A stretch of DNA of 64,000 bases, from positions 4,204,001-4,268,000 of the forward strand of contig NC_071668.1 of assembly GCF_028554725.1 (NCBI RefSeq), in the 5' to 3' direction. The position numbers and the translations under genes were made by a program. Under the pieces are notes generated by a model. The model saw nothing but the letters and a program-made list of their open reading frames with translations. It was not told where the DNA came from and did no database searches. The DNA is from Zeugodacus cucurbitae (lineage: Eukaryota; Arthropoda; Insecta; Diptera; Tephritidae). Of the stretch, positions 11,394 to 23,870 are shown one piece after another. Position 1 is the first letter of the stretch; every line of letters begins with the position of its first letter.

Positions 11394-11982
11394 TATACCC
11401 TGAACAGGGTATATTAAGTTTGTCACGAAGTTTGAAACACCCAGAAGGAAGCGTCGGAGGCCCTATAAAGTATATATATAAATGATCAGTATGTTGAACT
11501 GAGTCGATTTAACCATGTCCGTCTGTCTGTCTGTATATATACGAACTAGTCCTTCAGTTTTTAAGATATCGTTTCGAAATTTCGCAAATGTTATTTTCTC
11601 TTCAAGAAGCTGCTCATTTGTCGAAACTGCCGATATCGGACCACTATATCATATAGCTGCCATACAAACTGAACGATCGGAATCAAAGGCTTGTATGGAA
11701 AACTTCCACATTTTACTACATATCTTCACGAAATTTGGTGTGAGTTATTGTTCATAGAAATAATTTAATCTCCGAAGAAATTGTTCAGATCGGTGAACTA
11801 TATAACCTTAATGTTTCTAGCGAACAACCCGTCTAAAAATAATTAGTAAAATGTTTTCTTGTTTTTACTTACTTTTTCTTACGTCTTTAGATTTGCTTAA
11901 ACACATAGTTATTAAAAGAAATGCACCTCTGAAGGGTATATTAGCTATGGTACAGCCGAAGTTAACGTTTTTTCTTGTTTTT
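11394..11982 (+). repeat. ORF-less interspersed repeat, family R2, with terminal hairpins
   Basis: The left end is a perfect hairpin, TATACCCTG-AA-CAGGGTATA (11394-11413). The right end is 'gggtatatta', then a stem-loop around 'ggtacagcc' (partly decayed), then 'ttaacgttttttcttgttt'. The interior carries the (GTCT)n stretch at 11519-11532 and the 'gatatcggaccactat' and 'atagctgccatacaaactga' segments familiar from a very widespread dipteran repeat. There is no transposase-like frame. Confidence 0.8.
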
Positions 11983-13618
11983 ATTTCTTGTTGTTTTATT
12001 TTTTTTTTAAACGCGCATATAAATCTCAAATGCTTCGGTTGGCTTGGAATTTAAGCGCTTTCTGCCTTCCATATTTTTCTCCATCACCGTATGGAACCTC
12101 GCCAAATTCTCTACTTTTCCCATGCATTTATTTATATGCCTTCGCGCCGAGCGCGGAATTTATTGAACGAAACAATTAAATTTACGATTAAAAAACTGTA
12201 TTTCCACTAGCATAGCTTGTGGAACGCTGTAAAAAATGCGATAAAAAACGAAATTCAAACACAAGCCGAGCACGAATTAAGATAAAAGCCAACGAAAAGC
12301 GGAGTAGGACAAAAGATTCGCGAAAGGTGCAAGCGAATAATTTAATTTGCTGTGGAATAGCGTACACGGCCAGTAGCTGCCTAAAGTGTACTTTGCCGAG
12401 AGGGGCCACTAACTCACTTACACAGACACACACTCGATGGTATATGAGTGTAAGCCCTCTAGGGAGCGCGCAACTAATTGGAAACTATTTAAGCGGTTCA
12501 TTGGCAGTTCGAGAGACTTCAGCTGGTTTAGATTTCATCTGTTTCACTGAAGAAACTTCGTATTTAATCCACTAAAATTGTATTTCTCTACACTTTCAAC
12601 TCATGACCTCTAACCTTACTGGGTCAAAGTACTATGAAACTCATATTTAGCAGAAACCACTTAAGTAGTCTACGCAAATCAGTTATGCACACCTGCTTGT
12701 CCGCTGAAGTGCTTCCCTAGCGGGTTTGCACTTCAATTTACTAACCCCTGGTGTTGTGCAGCGCACCTTACCTTGCCTCAGGCATCCACCAGCACCACCA
12801 CAACCGCAACAATTTGAAACGGTGCACAGCAAGTGGAGTTCTTGCCAACTTCCGTATGCTTTTTGCCAACCAACCAACGAGCCAACCAAACAATCAACTC
12901 GTGCGCGGCGTGTATGCACACTCGTAAGGATGCATGTAAATCATATCGCCTTTAGTTGGCTACACTAAGTAACTTAATCCGTTTGCGCTATTAGGGCGCA
13001 ATTGTTGTTGTTGGAGAGAGCGCAGAGCGGCCAAGTCAAGTCAAGCCAAACCAAACCAGACCAGACCAGTCGAAACCAAGCACGCTTGGGGGTTATTGCT
13101 GTTGTTACTTAGGTGACCGGGGTCCATATACTTATATGTTATGTATGTATGTATGTTGAAAGTATTATATGCGCTTGTTTGCTTGAGATTTACATCATAT
13201 TAAGATAAATGTATATGCACATAAATATGAAATGAAATGTTAGTGCATGCAAATGTTTTACATAGACAAAGTGTAGCAACACTTATGTGTTTTATAATAT
13301 ATATGATTGCAAAAACTGCCATAAAGCTTAGCGCAAGTGTGTCTGCGTGTGTGTGTGTGGCAACACTATTATCCAGTGATAAATTTTATGCAATAAAGAA
13401 GACATTACTTTAATGCCGTCAAACGGTGGTCCAAGCTGCTAGCCATGGGTTAATATGTGCATAATTCCTGTTTTATACGAGTATATGTGTTTTGGTGGGT
13501 ATAGTCGCTGGACGTGATAGAAATAGAGTATAGTTATTTGAAGGTAGACACTAATCAGATTTTTTGTGTCAGGACGGCGGGGCGTATGAGTGACATTTTC
13601 AGATTTTCTAATACTAAG
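11983..13618. other. Non-coding stretch
   Basis: No supported gene. A degenerate pentanucleotide tract ('caagtcaagccaaaccaaac' type) lies at 13032-13082. Frames at 12219-12575 (plus) and 12188-12433 (minus) overlap each other and have no recognisable domain. Confidence 0.55.
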
Positions 13619-14285
13619 TTGTCAAAAATTTCCCTTCCGCCATCTTGTGTTTCAAATTTCGCGGCTATCACTTCGAACTGCGGAGGAATGGTTTAGACGA
13701 TTCAGAACGGGTGAAAATGACACCATGGATAAGCCAGAGGGCGGAAGACCTGTGACGACGAATACCGATCAAATCATGGAAAACATCGAGTAAGACCGGC
13801 ATGTGGCACCTTGTGACATCGCCCAGGAGATGGAAGTTAGTCACCAAACCATTTTTAACTGCGAACAACTGGACAGCTTGAAGGAGGCGATCGACCAGAA
13901 GAGTCCAGAATTGGCCAACAGGAAGGGTGTAGTGTTCCACCAAGACAATGCCAGACTACATACCTCGTTGATGACTCGTCAGAAGCAACGGGAGCTCGGA
14001 TGGGAGGCTTTATCTTATCAACCGTATAGCCCGGGCATAGTACCAAGTGATTACTACCTATTCCTGTCCATGGCGCACGCCCTTGGTGCTGTAAAGTTGA
14101 TCTCAAAAGAGACTTGTGAAAATTGGCAGTCCGAGTTCTTCACAAATAAGGAGGGGGCCTTCTACGAGGGGGGTAGTATGAAGTGTCTGTCTTTTTATCC
14201 ATATTGGAACTAAATCCGATAACGGTACTCTTTTTATAAAGCATTGAATAAAGAGCAAAAAAGCGGAAGGGAGATATTTGCCAAA
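13619..14285 (+). pseudogene. mariner transposase relic, copy D, internally deleted
   Basis: A short element of about 670 bp with both termini recognisable. The left end has 'aatttcccttccgcc' near 13626; the right end has 'agcggaagggagatatttgc' near 14262-14281. Coding remains give the N-terminal helix-turn-helix tail (EEWFRRFRTGENDT, then GGRPVTTNTDQI, 13660-13790), a stop, DIAQEMEVSHQTIFN, and then a direct join to CEQLDSLKEAIDQK at 13857. Roughly 100 central codons, with the first catalytic Asp, are therefore gone. HQDNARLH and PSDYYLFLS keep the other two Asp residues. The frame ends at 14213. Confidence 0.92.
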
Positions 14286-15507
14286 GTAATGTATTTTTTA
14301 TTGTGAACCCAAAATTTCATATTTTTTTTAATTTGAATAATAAATAATGAAAAAATAAAGTCACTAATCAAAAAGTACATTATATTATCAAAAATTATGA
14401 AAAAGGCTTTTAAGTCCATGACCCATTACAATGTACTTTGGTGTTAGATCAGTTTGGCCTTCAGTAAATTTCAGATATCTAAAGCTGTAAAAAGTGTATG
14501 AGATGTATATTAATCTGAATTCTTCCTTCATATTTTGCTAAATTATAAATATATATTGTAGACAATAAATTACTTCCAAAGCAAACCTAAACTTCACTCT
14601 CCACCCCCTCCATGAAATACTCCAGCAAATCAAAGGCTGCCGCCTGCATATATTACCGCAATTATTGCTTAATCGCGTTGAAATTATGCATTATAGATAA
14701 TCGTGAAAATCCAATTGGAAAAACTAAATAATTATAGAATAAATAATACAAAAAAAAAACACGAACAGCATAACGATAAGAAATGAAATGCGCCAAAGCA
14801 TAATAATGCAGCAACGGCTAACCGCAATCAAATGGATGGCGCTGCAGGCGAATTGCATTAATTCATGAAATCTAAAATGAGTAGCGCAGAAAAATTAGCA
14901 GCGCCAACGACAATCGACAATGATTAATATGCAACGCGATAATCTCTCTCTGTGTATGTCTGCAAGCGTTTGTGCGAAAGGCATACGATTTCGTTGAACA
15001 ATGAAATTGAAGACTGGCGTTGTGATAGGAAAGCAAAAAAATAGCGATATTAAATAAGAAATGAGAAAAATATTGAATTGAATTAAGACTTTTTCTAAAG
15101 ATTCATAATGCCGTCGCGCATAAAGCAAATAAAAACTGCAAGCATAATAAATAAAGCGCGTGCAGCAACTAAGAATGCCATTTTTTTTTTCAAAATGCAG
15201 CACGCAAGATTTTAATGAATACATTCTTTAGTTTCTCATTTAAATTGCTCTGCGCTGCTTCTTTATGGCTGTGCATGTGTGTCTGCATGCTTGCCGTTCA
15301 CTCTTTTCATGTTTTCTGCTTTCGCGAGCACTTTTTTCAGTTTTTTTGCAAAAATATGTATGTCTTATGTGTAGATTTACCAGGGTCAAAAAATTGTAGT
15401 GAATTTCGGAATTATTTGAATTTTGTGGAGTATTAGTGAAGAGCATAGCCAAGATTAGAGCATATATGTGTTTCAAAGGCTTCGAGAAACAAATTTATTT
15501 AAAATTA
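14286..15507. other. Non-coding AT-rich stretch
   Basis: No supported gene and no recognised repeat. Short frames on both strands lack domains. Confidence 0.5.
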
Positions 15508-15985
15508 AAATTAAATTGGATGGGTCTTCAAGTTATACGTTGACTCCGAACGCTTGTGGCATTTCTGAGGAGCTTTCACATATCGGAAATGCCAGATGAA
15601 AGCCTTTTTTTGTAAATTGGATGGGTCATCAAGTTAAAAGTCGACTCCGAACGGCTGTAGTTGGTAATACAAAGTGAAAGCTTTTTCCTTGAGCTTTTTT
15701 TGGACATGACTAGATGGCACTTCAAGTTATAGCTTTAATGGCTTTTGACATTTCTGAAGAGCTTTCACATGTCAGAAATGCAAGGTGAAAGCTTTTTCTT
15801 TAAACTTGCTTTCAGCTTATATAGATTGTTTTATGGATAGATCTTTAAAATAAAGATCGATTCTGAAAAACTGTAGACTATTTTGAAAGCCATCCCTTAA
15901 AAGTAGAGAACGACTCTGAAAAGCTGTTGACATTTCTGAAGAGTTTTCACTTGTTTCTGTAGAGCTTATACATGGTGAAAGCTCC
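15508..15985 (+). repeat. Five degenerate ~85-107 bp tandem units
   Basis: Units begin near 15508, 15614, 15702, 15807 and 15890. Each carries variants of 'ggatgggtcttcaagtta', 'gactccgaacg.ctgt', 'catttctga.gagctttcac' and 'ggtgaaagctttttc'. Unit 1 also contains a 10-base inverted repeat, TGGCATTTC...GAAATGCCA (15558-15595). Unit divergence is high, so the array is old. No conserved reading frame runs through it. Confidence 0.75.
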
Positions 15986-18900
15986 ACTCTACAGTGCTAT
16001 CTTCATTCAGTAATCTAGTCAGCAGTAGGCCATAATTTTAACTATCGAAAGTTAGTAGATCCTCTAATTTAGATGAGCTCTTCTGAATTACCAGCCAACA
16101 GTTTTATGAGTGGTGGCCTCACTACTCGGTCACTGCACTCCGCTACTTCAATAACTCGCCCAAACTACTACCGGCAAATAATTTATGAAACCATTTTATA
16201 TTTCGGTTATGAAACATACCATTGAAAAGCAGCTATAAACATAAATTTTATTCGCTCTTATTTGCTGTTAATTTTACGAATTATGCAAAAAGATTGCACC
16301 ATTCAACACACATGCAGCATGCGGCATGCAACATGCTTGTCTACCTGTGCTTTTGTGCTTGTGTGCAATAAAAAATCACTTACTTCCTCGAAAACGCTGC
16401 ACTTGAGACGGCGCTGCGACAGCGTCCGTGGAGTCGTAGTTGATAAAAAGCATGAAATAAATTTGAATTTGTGTTTTTATGTGCGCCAGTCTGTATGCAA
16501 CTCTTGGCAGCAGCTTGGATTCTACAGACTGCCCGGCGATGTCGTCTGCTGCCAACTGCTGAGATGTTGCACGTGCTGCATGCATGCCGCGCTCATTTAT
16601 GTTTCATAATGATTACACGCTACGTCATGCCGTCGGCAAGAAGGCACAAGGAAGCAGCTGCTGCTCCGTGCTGTTGTTGTTATTATTTGCTTTTTATTAT
16701 AGTTATGTTGTTGTTGTTGTTGCCGTGGCGCCTTTGTCTCGCGTTGCTACTTACGGAAATGCAACTGCACTTATGTGCTTAAACTGCTGGCGCTGCTATT
16801 AATTCAAACTCCAACTCTCGCCGGGACCACAGGTGTCCAGGTAAGGCAAAGAGCGCCGTAAGCAGAGGCTTTTGCATGTGTGGCAAGAAGTCAAAGGGAG
16901 TGAAGTGGCGTGAGTGCACTCAAATGCCGAGTGCCTATACATGTGTACTGGCATGCCGTTTGCTACGCAGTGAAGTTGTCAGCGCGCTTCTCTCAGTTGA
17001 ATGACTGCGGGAGTGTGTACAAAAACAAAAAACAAGTCACTCAGTGATATGATGAGCAGCGTTGGTAGACCTTGAAGTTGTATGTAGAATTTCTTATGTA
17101 TGTGTGAGTGTGTGTGTGTGTACAGGAAATATGCGAAATTCCTGAATACTTGCTACAGCCACACACACATGCATTTTTCATGCTCGCAACGCGTTGACGT
17201 TGTCGCTGACTGCGCACATTCATTTGCATATTTGCTGTTAAACATTTTACAAAGTGCACATGCTTGAGATTCGCTTCGCTTTATTTGTGTGTGTGTGTGT
17301 GTTAGTGCTGAGTTGTTGAAACACATGTCTTTGTAGGTGTGCGCATCCTGGCGCTGGAAGAGTTGAGTTTTTACTGGTATGAGCGCTCACAGAGGCGCAT
17401 TTCTGTCGCTATGGCAACCGCGCGTTTAAAGTTCCGCTATAACCTTGGTTAAAAAATATTTACCGTTATATTGCGACATCATTTTTTTGAATACTTATTT
17501 GGAAGAGAGTAAATTAAATATACGGTGTATGGGTTGAATGCTGTTTTTAATGAAATTGAATGGGTTTTTGGTATGACAGACGTTGACGTGTCTTTAAAAG
17601 AGTGTACGTTTAAACTCGAGATCCTCAAATTCGAAATATAGAAACATGCTGTCATTGAACTTAAGATCTAACATAGTTAGTATGTCCTTAAATTAGATTC
17701 ATGATTTTTATAGCGACCAAGTATGCATATCTGAGAACTTAGTTCCCTTTCACTTTCTAAAAGACTCTAAAAATATGATTAAGCTTGATTTATTGACCAT
17801 TGCAGAGAGTTTGTACAAGTCCTCTTTCTGGTTTCCAGACATTGTTTACTTACAGGACCAATATCAGACCAATTCAACTAATATTTATTAACGTAGTCTA
17901 CATTCAGGCGCATAGCTTTAAACTTTCGAAGACGTTGAATATATAAGAAAATAAGACGAGTGTATTTCCGCGCCCATCCATAACCCTCCATTCCGCAAAT
18001 CATGCGCGACAATCACTGTTCAGCAGATTTCAACGAAAGAATTGCCGCAAATGTGACAATATGAGTTGCGCGCTGAAAAATATGCAACACCAACATGCAG
18101 CTGATATATTTACCGCAAATGGCACGTTGCAAGATGCTTTCATATATATCTGTGTAGCAGTGTGGCATGAAAATATGATAATAATAATGAAAGTCTTGCA
18201 GTTTTCACTTCACCGCGTCAACCGTTCAAGTCGGCCAGCGTTGCGTTGAGTCTGGCAGCATTGAACAGGAGTCACGACGCGAAGTTGTGGCAAAAACAAA
18301 AGACAATTGTGAAGGAATGTACGAAGTAGTAGCAAAAGACATAAGAAGCAAGAGTTGAAACAACTTGAACGCTGAAGTGCTGCAAGAAGCGCCGAGGAGG
18401 TAAAAAATGCACCAACAACAACTGTGATATTTTTTATATTTTTGTACAGCGTTGCATGCATTGCTATAATGGAATGGAGTATATATATATTTACTATATT
18501 TCATGATAGCTGCCACACTGCACAGTGCAAATATGTTATTTATGTCTTGTGCTCCTACGCTGCACTAAGTAGATGTTTGTATGTATGTATATGAAAAATA
18601 AACAAGCCGTGGCATGAAGATGCCTCATAATTGCGGCAACTCATACAAACAACTTGCAACTGTCAACATGGTATACAACAACAACAACAACACACGCGTT
18701 GAAATTGCGCCTACGCTTGCAGTTTCGCTTGCTGACGGTGCCTGGCCGCGTTGACTATACTGGAAGGCGTCGAGAAAAAATCCTTACAAGTAAAGCATGC
18801 TGTTCCTTTGGTGTTCAACACTTATGTTTTCATATAATATGCATGTGAGAAAACAAAATCGCATCAAGTTCATTAAAAGCGCAAAGCAGCGCATGATTCT

Positions 18901-20288
18901 ACGCTATGCTCCATCGTCACTTTGTAAGTGTAGACACACCCCCTCTTAGTTACATATTTACTTCCAACACTCTCCAGTCTTTTGTTTATTTCTTCAGCTT
19001 TTGTATGCGCATTTCTTAGATGAACCGGCAAACAATGGCATGCCACTGAGCTAGGAAGTAATATGTATTACGCTTTTCCTTCTTTTTTGTTGCCTATGAA
19101 TTACAACAAAGGCGGCTGTCGCGTGAGTGAAATCTCCGGATTTTAATTAACTCTCATAGCAATTGTAAATATTGTGTAAATATGCCGTTATTCATGGCAT
19201 ATGCAACCTTGGGCGTGCAATTAGTTTAATATTGCTGATTTAAGGCTTTTTTTACTGTTATTCACGACTTTTTTGTTTAGCTAAAGTAACGGAAATTTTC
19301 ATTTTAGTGAAATTCCAACGAAGTTTCATGAAGACCCGATGATTTCAAGGAACTGTAGTCGATGGTGGTTTAGTGAGAATCAAGTATTACCAGAATTCAG
19401 GTTCGTAATATAAGAAAGAGAAAACAAGTGAAGTAGAGGAACTTACAGGTTGTTACAGTGTTGCCACATTTCATTAAGCTTTTGACTTTTTTCATTTCAA
19501 ATTAGGTAGGGAGAGCCTTGGAGGAAGCCATACATATGATTTGCCTTCAATTTGGATGAAATCGGAACAGACCTTCCTCACATATATATTATCCTTCTGA
19601 AGCTAGATATATATTTTACAGTTAGAATATGATAAAATAGTAAGACAAACCACTCAAAACTCCATTGAAATCCATGAAAAAATCAAATTGATCTATTCGA
19701 CCCGGATTTGTTGCTTCCTTACTTGCAAAAAAATCAGATGGGTCAATTCGTCCCGAATTTAGCGCAACCCTACCTTCGAGTTTTACTTTTTAATTCATGC
19801 CACACACGCTTGCGGTAAAATATCACTTTATTGGCAGAAATTTGAGTGATTCGTAGCAAGTTGTATACACATACTGTTTATATATATATATTCTGTGGTT
19901 ATTTGTATTGTAAATGAGGCATATGACGTCTATCAACCGCCACACAACGGTTTTATTTACCAGCAGCAGGTTCTTTGCATTGCTTCTTAGTAATTTACTC
20001 AAGAGCAGCTGCGCATAATCAACAATATACAGAAATCTCTGCTAAGCGGGCGCACACAATAAATTCAATAAACGAACATAAAAACGAAATCGAACACACC
20101 GAAATGCGACGCGTCGCAACCGCAGTGTAAAGACCTCATACATGTATTATATGTATACCCTAATAATACGCGTTTTATTGCGATGCAAAAGCGAGCGATA
20201 ATGTGCGCTTTCAACGCTCACTGCCGACAAAGCTTCCGAGTTCAGGGAACCGCCACTGTGTTGTGAACTCATAAAGTAACACACACAC
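15986..20288. other. Long non-coding stretch
   Basis: No supported gene. GTT-rich and CA/GT-rich microsatellites are scattered through it (about 16670-16720, 17100-17125, 17285-17305, 18670-18700). Overlapping short frames at 16262-16802 have Cys- and Leu-rich translations from GTT/TGC-rich DNA and no domain. Confidence 0.5.
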
Positions 20289-20624
20289 ATGTCTCGATTC
20301 TGCCTGCTTTTCCCACCTGTCTTCTTGCTATTATTATATTTGCCTGGCGCACAACAAACACACCGGTTTTATTGCCAACGCAGGCACACAAACCTCTTAA
20401 GCCGCGTCGATTGTCACCAGCTTCGTATTAAATGTAATTTCAATTTTATGCCGCTGCTGATTTCTTACAGCTATTCTAATTTTATTTATATTATTATAAT
20501 ATTATTTTCTGGCACGCGTGTCATGTATACGCTTTTGCATGTAATCATAGCAATAAAATGGTTTTTGGTTTTTCGGGGTTCTCTTGTGAACTTTCACACA
20601 AGTAACCCGCAGGCTTCCGGCTGA
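20289..20624 (+). CDS. Weak candidate: 111-codon frame with hydrophobic N-terminus
   Basis: The frame opens MSRFCLLFPPVFLLLLYLPG, which has the shape of a signal peptide or membrane anchor, followed by QQTHRFYCQRRH. A second hydrophobic region appears near residues 50-70. I recognise no family, and no splice sites or neighbouring exons support it. The DNA is AT-rich and codon use is not distinctive, so a chance frame is more likely than a gene. Confidence 0.12.
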   Translation: MSRFCLLFPPVFLLLLYLPGAQQTHRFYCQRRHTNLLSRVDCHQLRIKCNFNFMPLLISYSYSNFIYIIIILFSGTRVMYTLLHVIIAIKWFLVFRGSLVNFHTSNPQASG

Positions 20625-23409
20625 TTGGTGTGGCTTAAGCGAATTGTGAGAATTGATTTTCAAACGAAATGTGCTTATGTGCACTTCTCTTTAAATTGAA
20701 ACACTTGTCATGTGATTTTAAATTTTGCCAAAGAGAGTGTGAGAGAGAACAGAGAGAGAGAGAGAGAAAGTGCGGAGAGTGAGTGGATCACAGAAAATTT
20801 GTATACCAAGACACTCTAAATTCTAGTAGTAAAAAGTGATGGCCGAATTTATGAACTAAAGTTTAAAAGAGAGTTGAGTAGATTTCCTGGAAGAGAGATA
20901 GAGTGAGAGTCACCAAAACTACACTGATCCTAGCTTAAAATTTCGAAGATTTCGCTCACTGGTAGACCATATTTGATGAATAATATTGACCAAAATGTCC
21001 TGTATCATTTGTCTGTGGAACTCATAATTGACGTTATCGACGTTTCCATCTTTGATTGTGTAGGAGAGAATGAGATTTGAAGTATCTTTTGGCATATCAA
21101 ATGGTACAAATTTGTTGTTTCTTCATTATAAATGGTGGTATGGCACTTTAAATGTCAAAAACATATGTTTACATTGACAGTTGGTTTGACAGCTGATTTG
21201 ACAGCTATCCCTGTAGGAAATTCTAGACTTCCAAAAACCACTTTTGACTTAATTTTTTAATGAAAATCTTACTCTAAACGAACAGATTTTCAAATTCAAT
21301 GCGATATTTGTTAAAATAACTAACCTTTCATAATTTTCTAGTATGTTATCTCTACTCGAAACTTCAGAAAGATTTCTTGTCAGGTCCTTGTAATTTATTA
21401 TACAAATTTAGCTCAGCTGTCTGCTTTTGACACAAATTCACAAGGCTTTCACATACATATAATTGCAATTATAAGCTTGCATATAAGATATAATTTGATT
21501 ATCTGCACACTACTGGACATCGAACTCTATTCCTTGCAGTCTATAAATAAACTCAGGTATATTAATTTGCAATTCACTGAACATATCTTATCTTGTCCAT
21601 ATGAAATTGATAATTTCCATAATTAACTGAACAGCACTATATGAATTTGCCTTGAATTTACGCTGCTTTGTAAATGGTTTGCTTCAAATGTGTCCAGAGC
21701 TGAGAGCTAAACAGAGTTTTCTCGAAATTGACATGGAAATGCAACAAAGTGTTTGACTCACAGTGCTGTCTACACAATGAGTATGCACTCTAATTCCATA
21801 CAATTACCTTGTCCAGCTGCTGACAGCATCGATTTTTTAATGAGTTACGCTTTGGTGTTAAGCGATGCGTTGCAGCATTAAGTTGCTTGAAACTCAAAGG
21901 AGTTTAAGCTTGACAGCAAACATACCAGTTGAATTAAGTAGTGTAGTAATTAGAGAGAGTTGTTGCTATTGAAGTTGCATGCCATCAAACACGTGCCGGG
22001 TCTTAACAAGTTCTTTTGATTGCTTTGACAACAACTTCCGTGCGCATTTGACCGGAAATTCAGTTTTAGCATACAAGTAGTTGACATGTGTATGACTTTC
22101 TAAGTAGACATGTTGCCTAAATATAAGCATATAATTTTCATACAACATATTTGTGTGTGGCAGCTTTTAGAGTTTTGCATAATAAAGGATGCCGTAGCTT
22201 CTTCTTCAGTAATACGATACTTGAGTTGGCCTATTTGTATTGATTTTGATTTTAATGTTGTATCACATTCGTAGATATGTATAACACTCATATTTGATAT
22301 AATTTTACAGCATGCAAGCTTTCGATGCTTTCATGAAATATCTGTTGATTGTACGTCCACGAAGGCATGCAAATTATCATATTTGCTTTGTGGAAATGTG
22401 GTTATCGATAATTGGAAATTTATCACATTCCACATAGCTGCACTTGCTACATAATGAATACTGCTAAGTATGTAAGCTCTTATTGTACAGAGAATAAAGG
22501 AGAGTACGACTTTAATGAAAGCTTTGAAAGGTGTAATCGAATACATTTTCCACATGTTGTTAGCTGGGCAACATTCTCAAGACTTAGGAATGAATATTAT
22601 ACAATATCTTCCTTTCTAAAATATTCAAAATTTTCGAGAAACAGCTATTTTGAAATTTAAAATTTGTGCTTTTTTCCTAAAACTCAACTTTCAAGGCGAC
22701 ATTTTCCAACTTTGTTCACTATTTCAGCAGTGTCAGCCAACCGAATGCTTGAATGTGTGCTATGTGCCCGCGAGCCATCATGCAATAACCAGCAAGCGAC
22801 TAAGTAATATCTTCATAATTTATCATGCAACTTTTCGTGCGTTGCTGCCGCACGCCTCGCTTATTAACATACTGATTGCCACAAATTAAGCTAATGCAAA
22901 TGGCGTATGGCAAATGGAGTGCGCGGCGGTCAGATTTTCCCGCGCTGATAGCACATTGGGTGACAGTAAAGTTTTTCGCGCAATTTTTCACGCGCTTTGC
23001 TGTTTACGCTACTTCGGCTCTCCTTTCTCACACTCTCATTGGTTGTAAGTGACGACAAATTCACTGGTGTATTGTTATATATGTTGCACGCAGTTAAGTG
23101 TGTGTTGTGATTATGGGTTTGCATGTTTAATAGACGCACGCATGTTTATAATTGCAATGTTAATGATAAAATCGCGCATACGCCGTGGCGTGTCTACCCA
23201 AGCGGCGAACTGGCGTGATTGGCAACTTGATGGCGCGGGAAAACACGCAAACGATGTGTTGTATTTGCATAAATGCGCGCTAAATATACATTTATAAATA
23301 GATATTTAAATATTATATACATTTTTAGCTTTAATGTATAGTCTAGGCAACAATGTTACTAAGGAAAAAAATGTTGCGTGCGCCAAATACCTAATATTTG
23401 TGCTTTAAA
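20625..23409. other. Non-coding stretch with GAGA-rich tracts
   Basis: GAGAGA tracts lie at about 20735-20775 and 20870-20915. Apart from these I see no gene, RNA gene or repeat shared with the rest of the window. Short frames around 22412-22889 have no domain. Confidence 0.5.
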
Positions 23410-23870
23410 ATTTATTTTTCTAAAGCAATATTGTTGTTTTGGTACGTTTGTGTACTCTAACAACATTATGATAACAGCACTAAAGGATTTCAACAACATT
23501 TAACCAATTTCGAAATCTTGTAAACGAAAAATAAAAACATAAAATTTTTGGTTTTCAGGTTTATATTAAATGTAACAGTGAATAAGAATTAAGTTTTCGA
23601 AATTCGAATTTTAATTTCGAATTTTCGAAATTAATTTCGAAATTCATTAATGTAGAATTGTTGAATTATAACTTAAAATTGCAAGCAAGATTTATTTATT
23701 TCTTAAATTTCGAACTGAAGTTCGAATTTTCGAATATTGCATATTCTCCCAAATACCCACTATAATCACTTTTTTTTTAAAGCGTAACTGCGATAACGCT
23801 TAAAAGTGTCTATGAATTGCAATTATTGCTGGGTAAACAGAAAGAAATTAAGTTTATAACAACAACAAGG
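23410..23870 (+). repeat. TTCGAA-rich duplicated block, copy 1
   Basis: It aligns collinearly with 25510-25935. Shared segments are 'ttttctaa.gcaat', 'gtttatattaaat.tag/aacagt', 'tttcgaattttcgaa' clusters, 'tatttatttcttaaatttcg' and 'ttgcaatta.tgctgggtaa', then 'cagaaagaaa' and 'gtttataacaacaacaa'. Many point changes and small indels separate the copies. There is no open frame. Confidence 0.8.
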
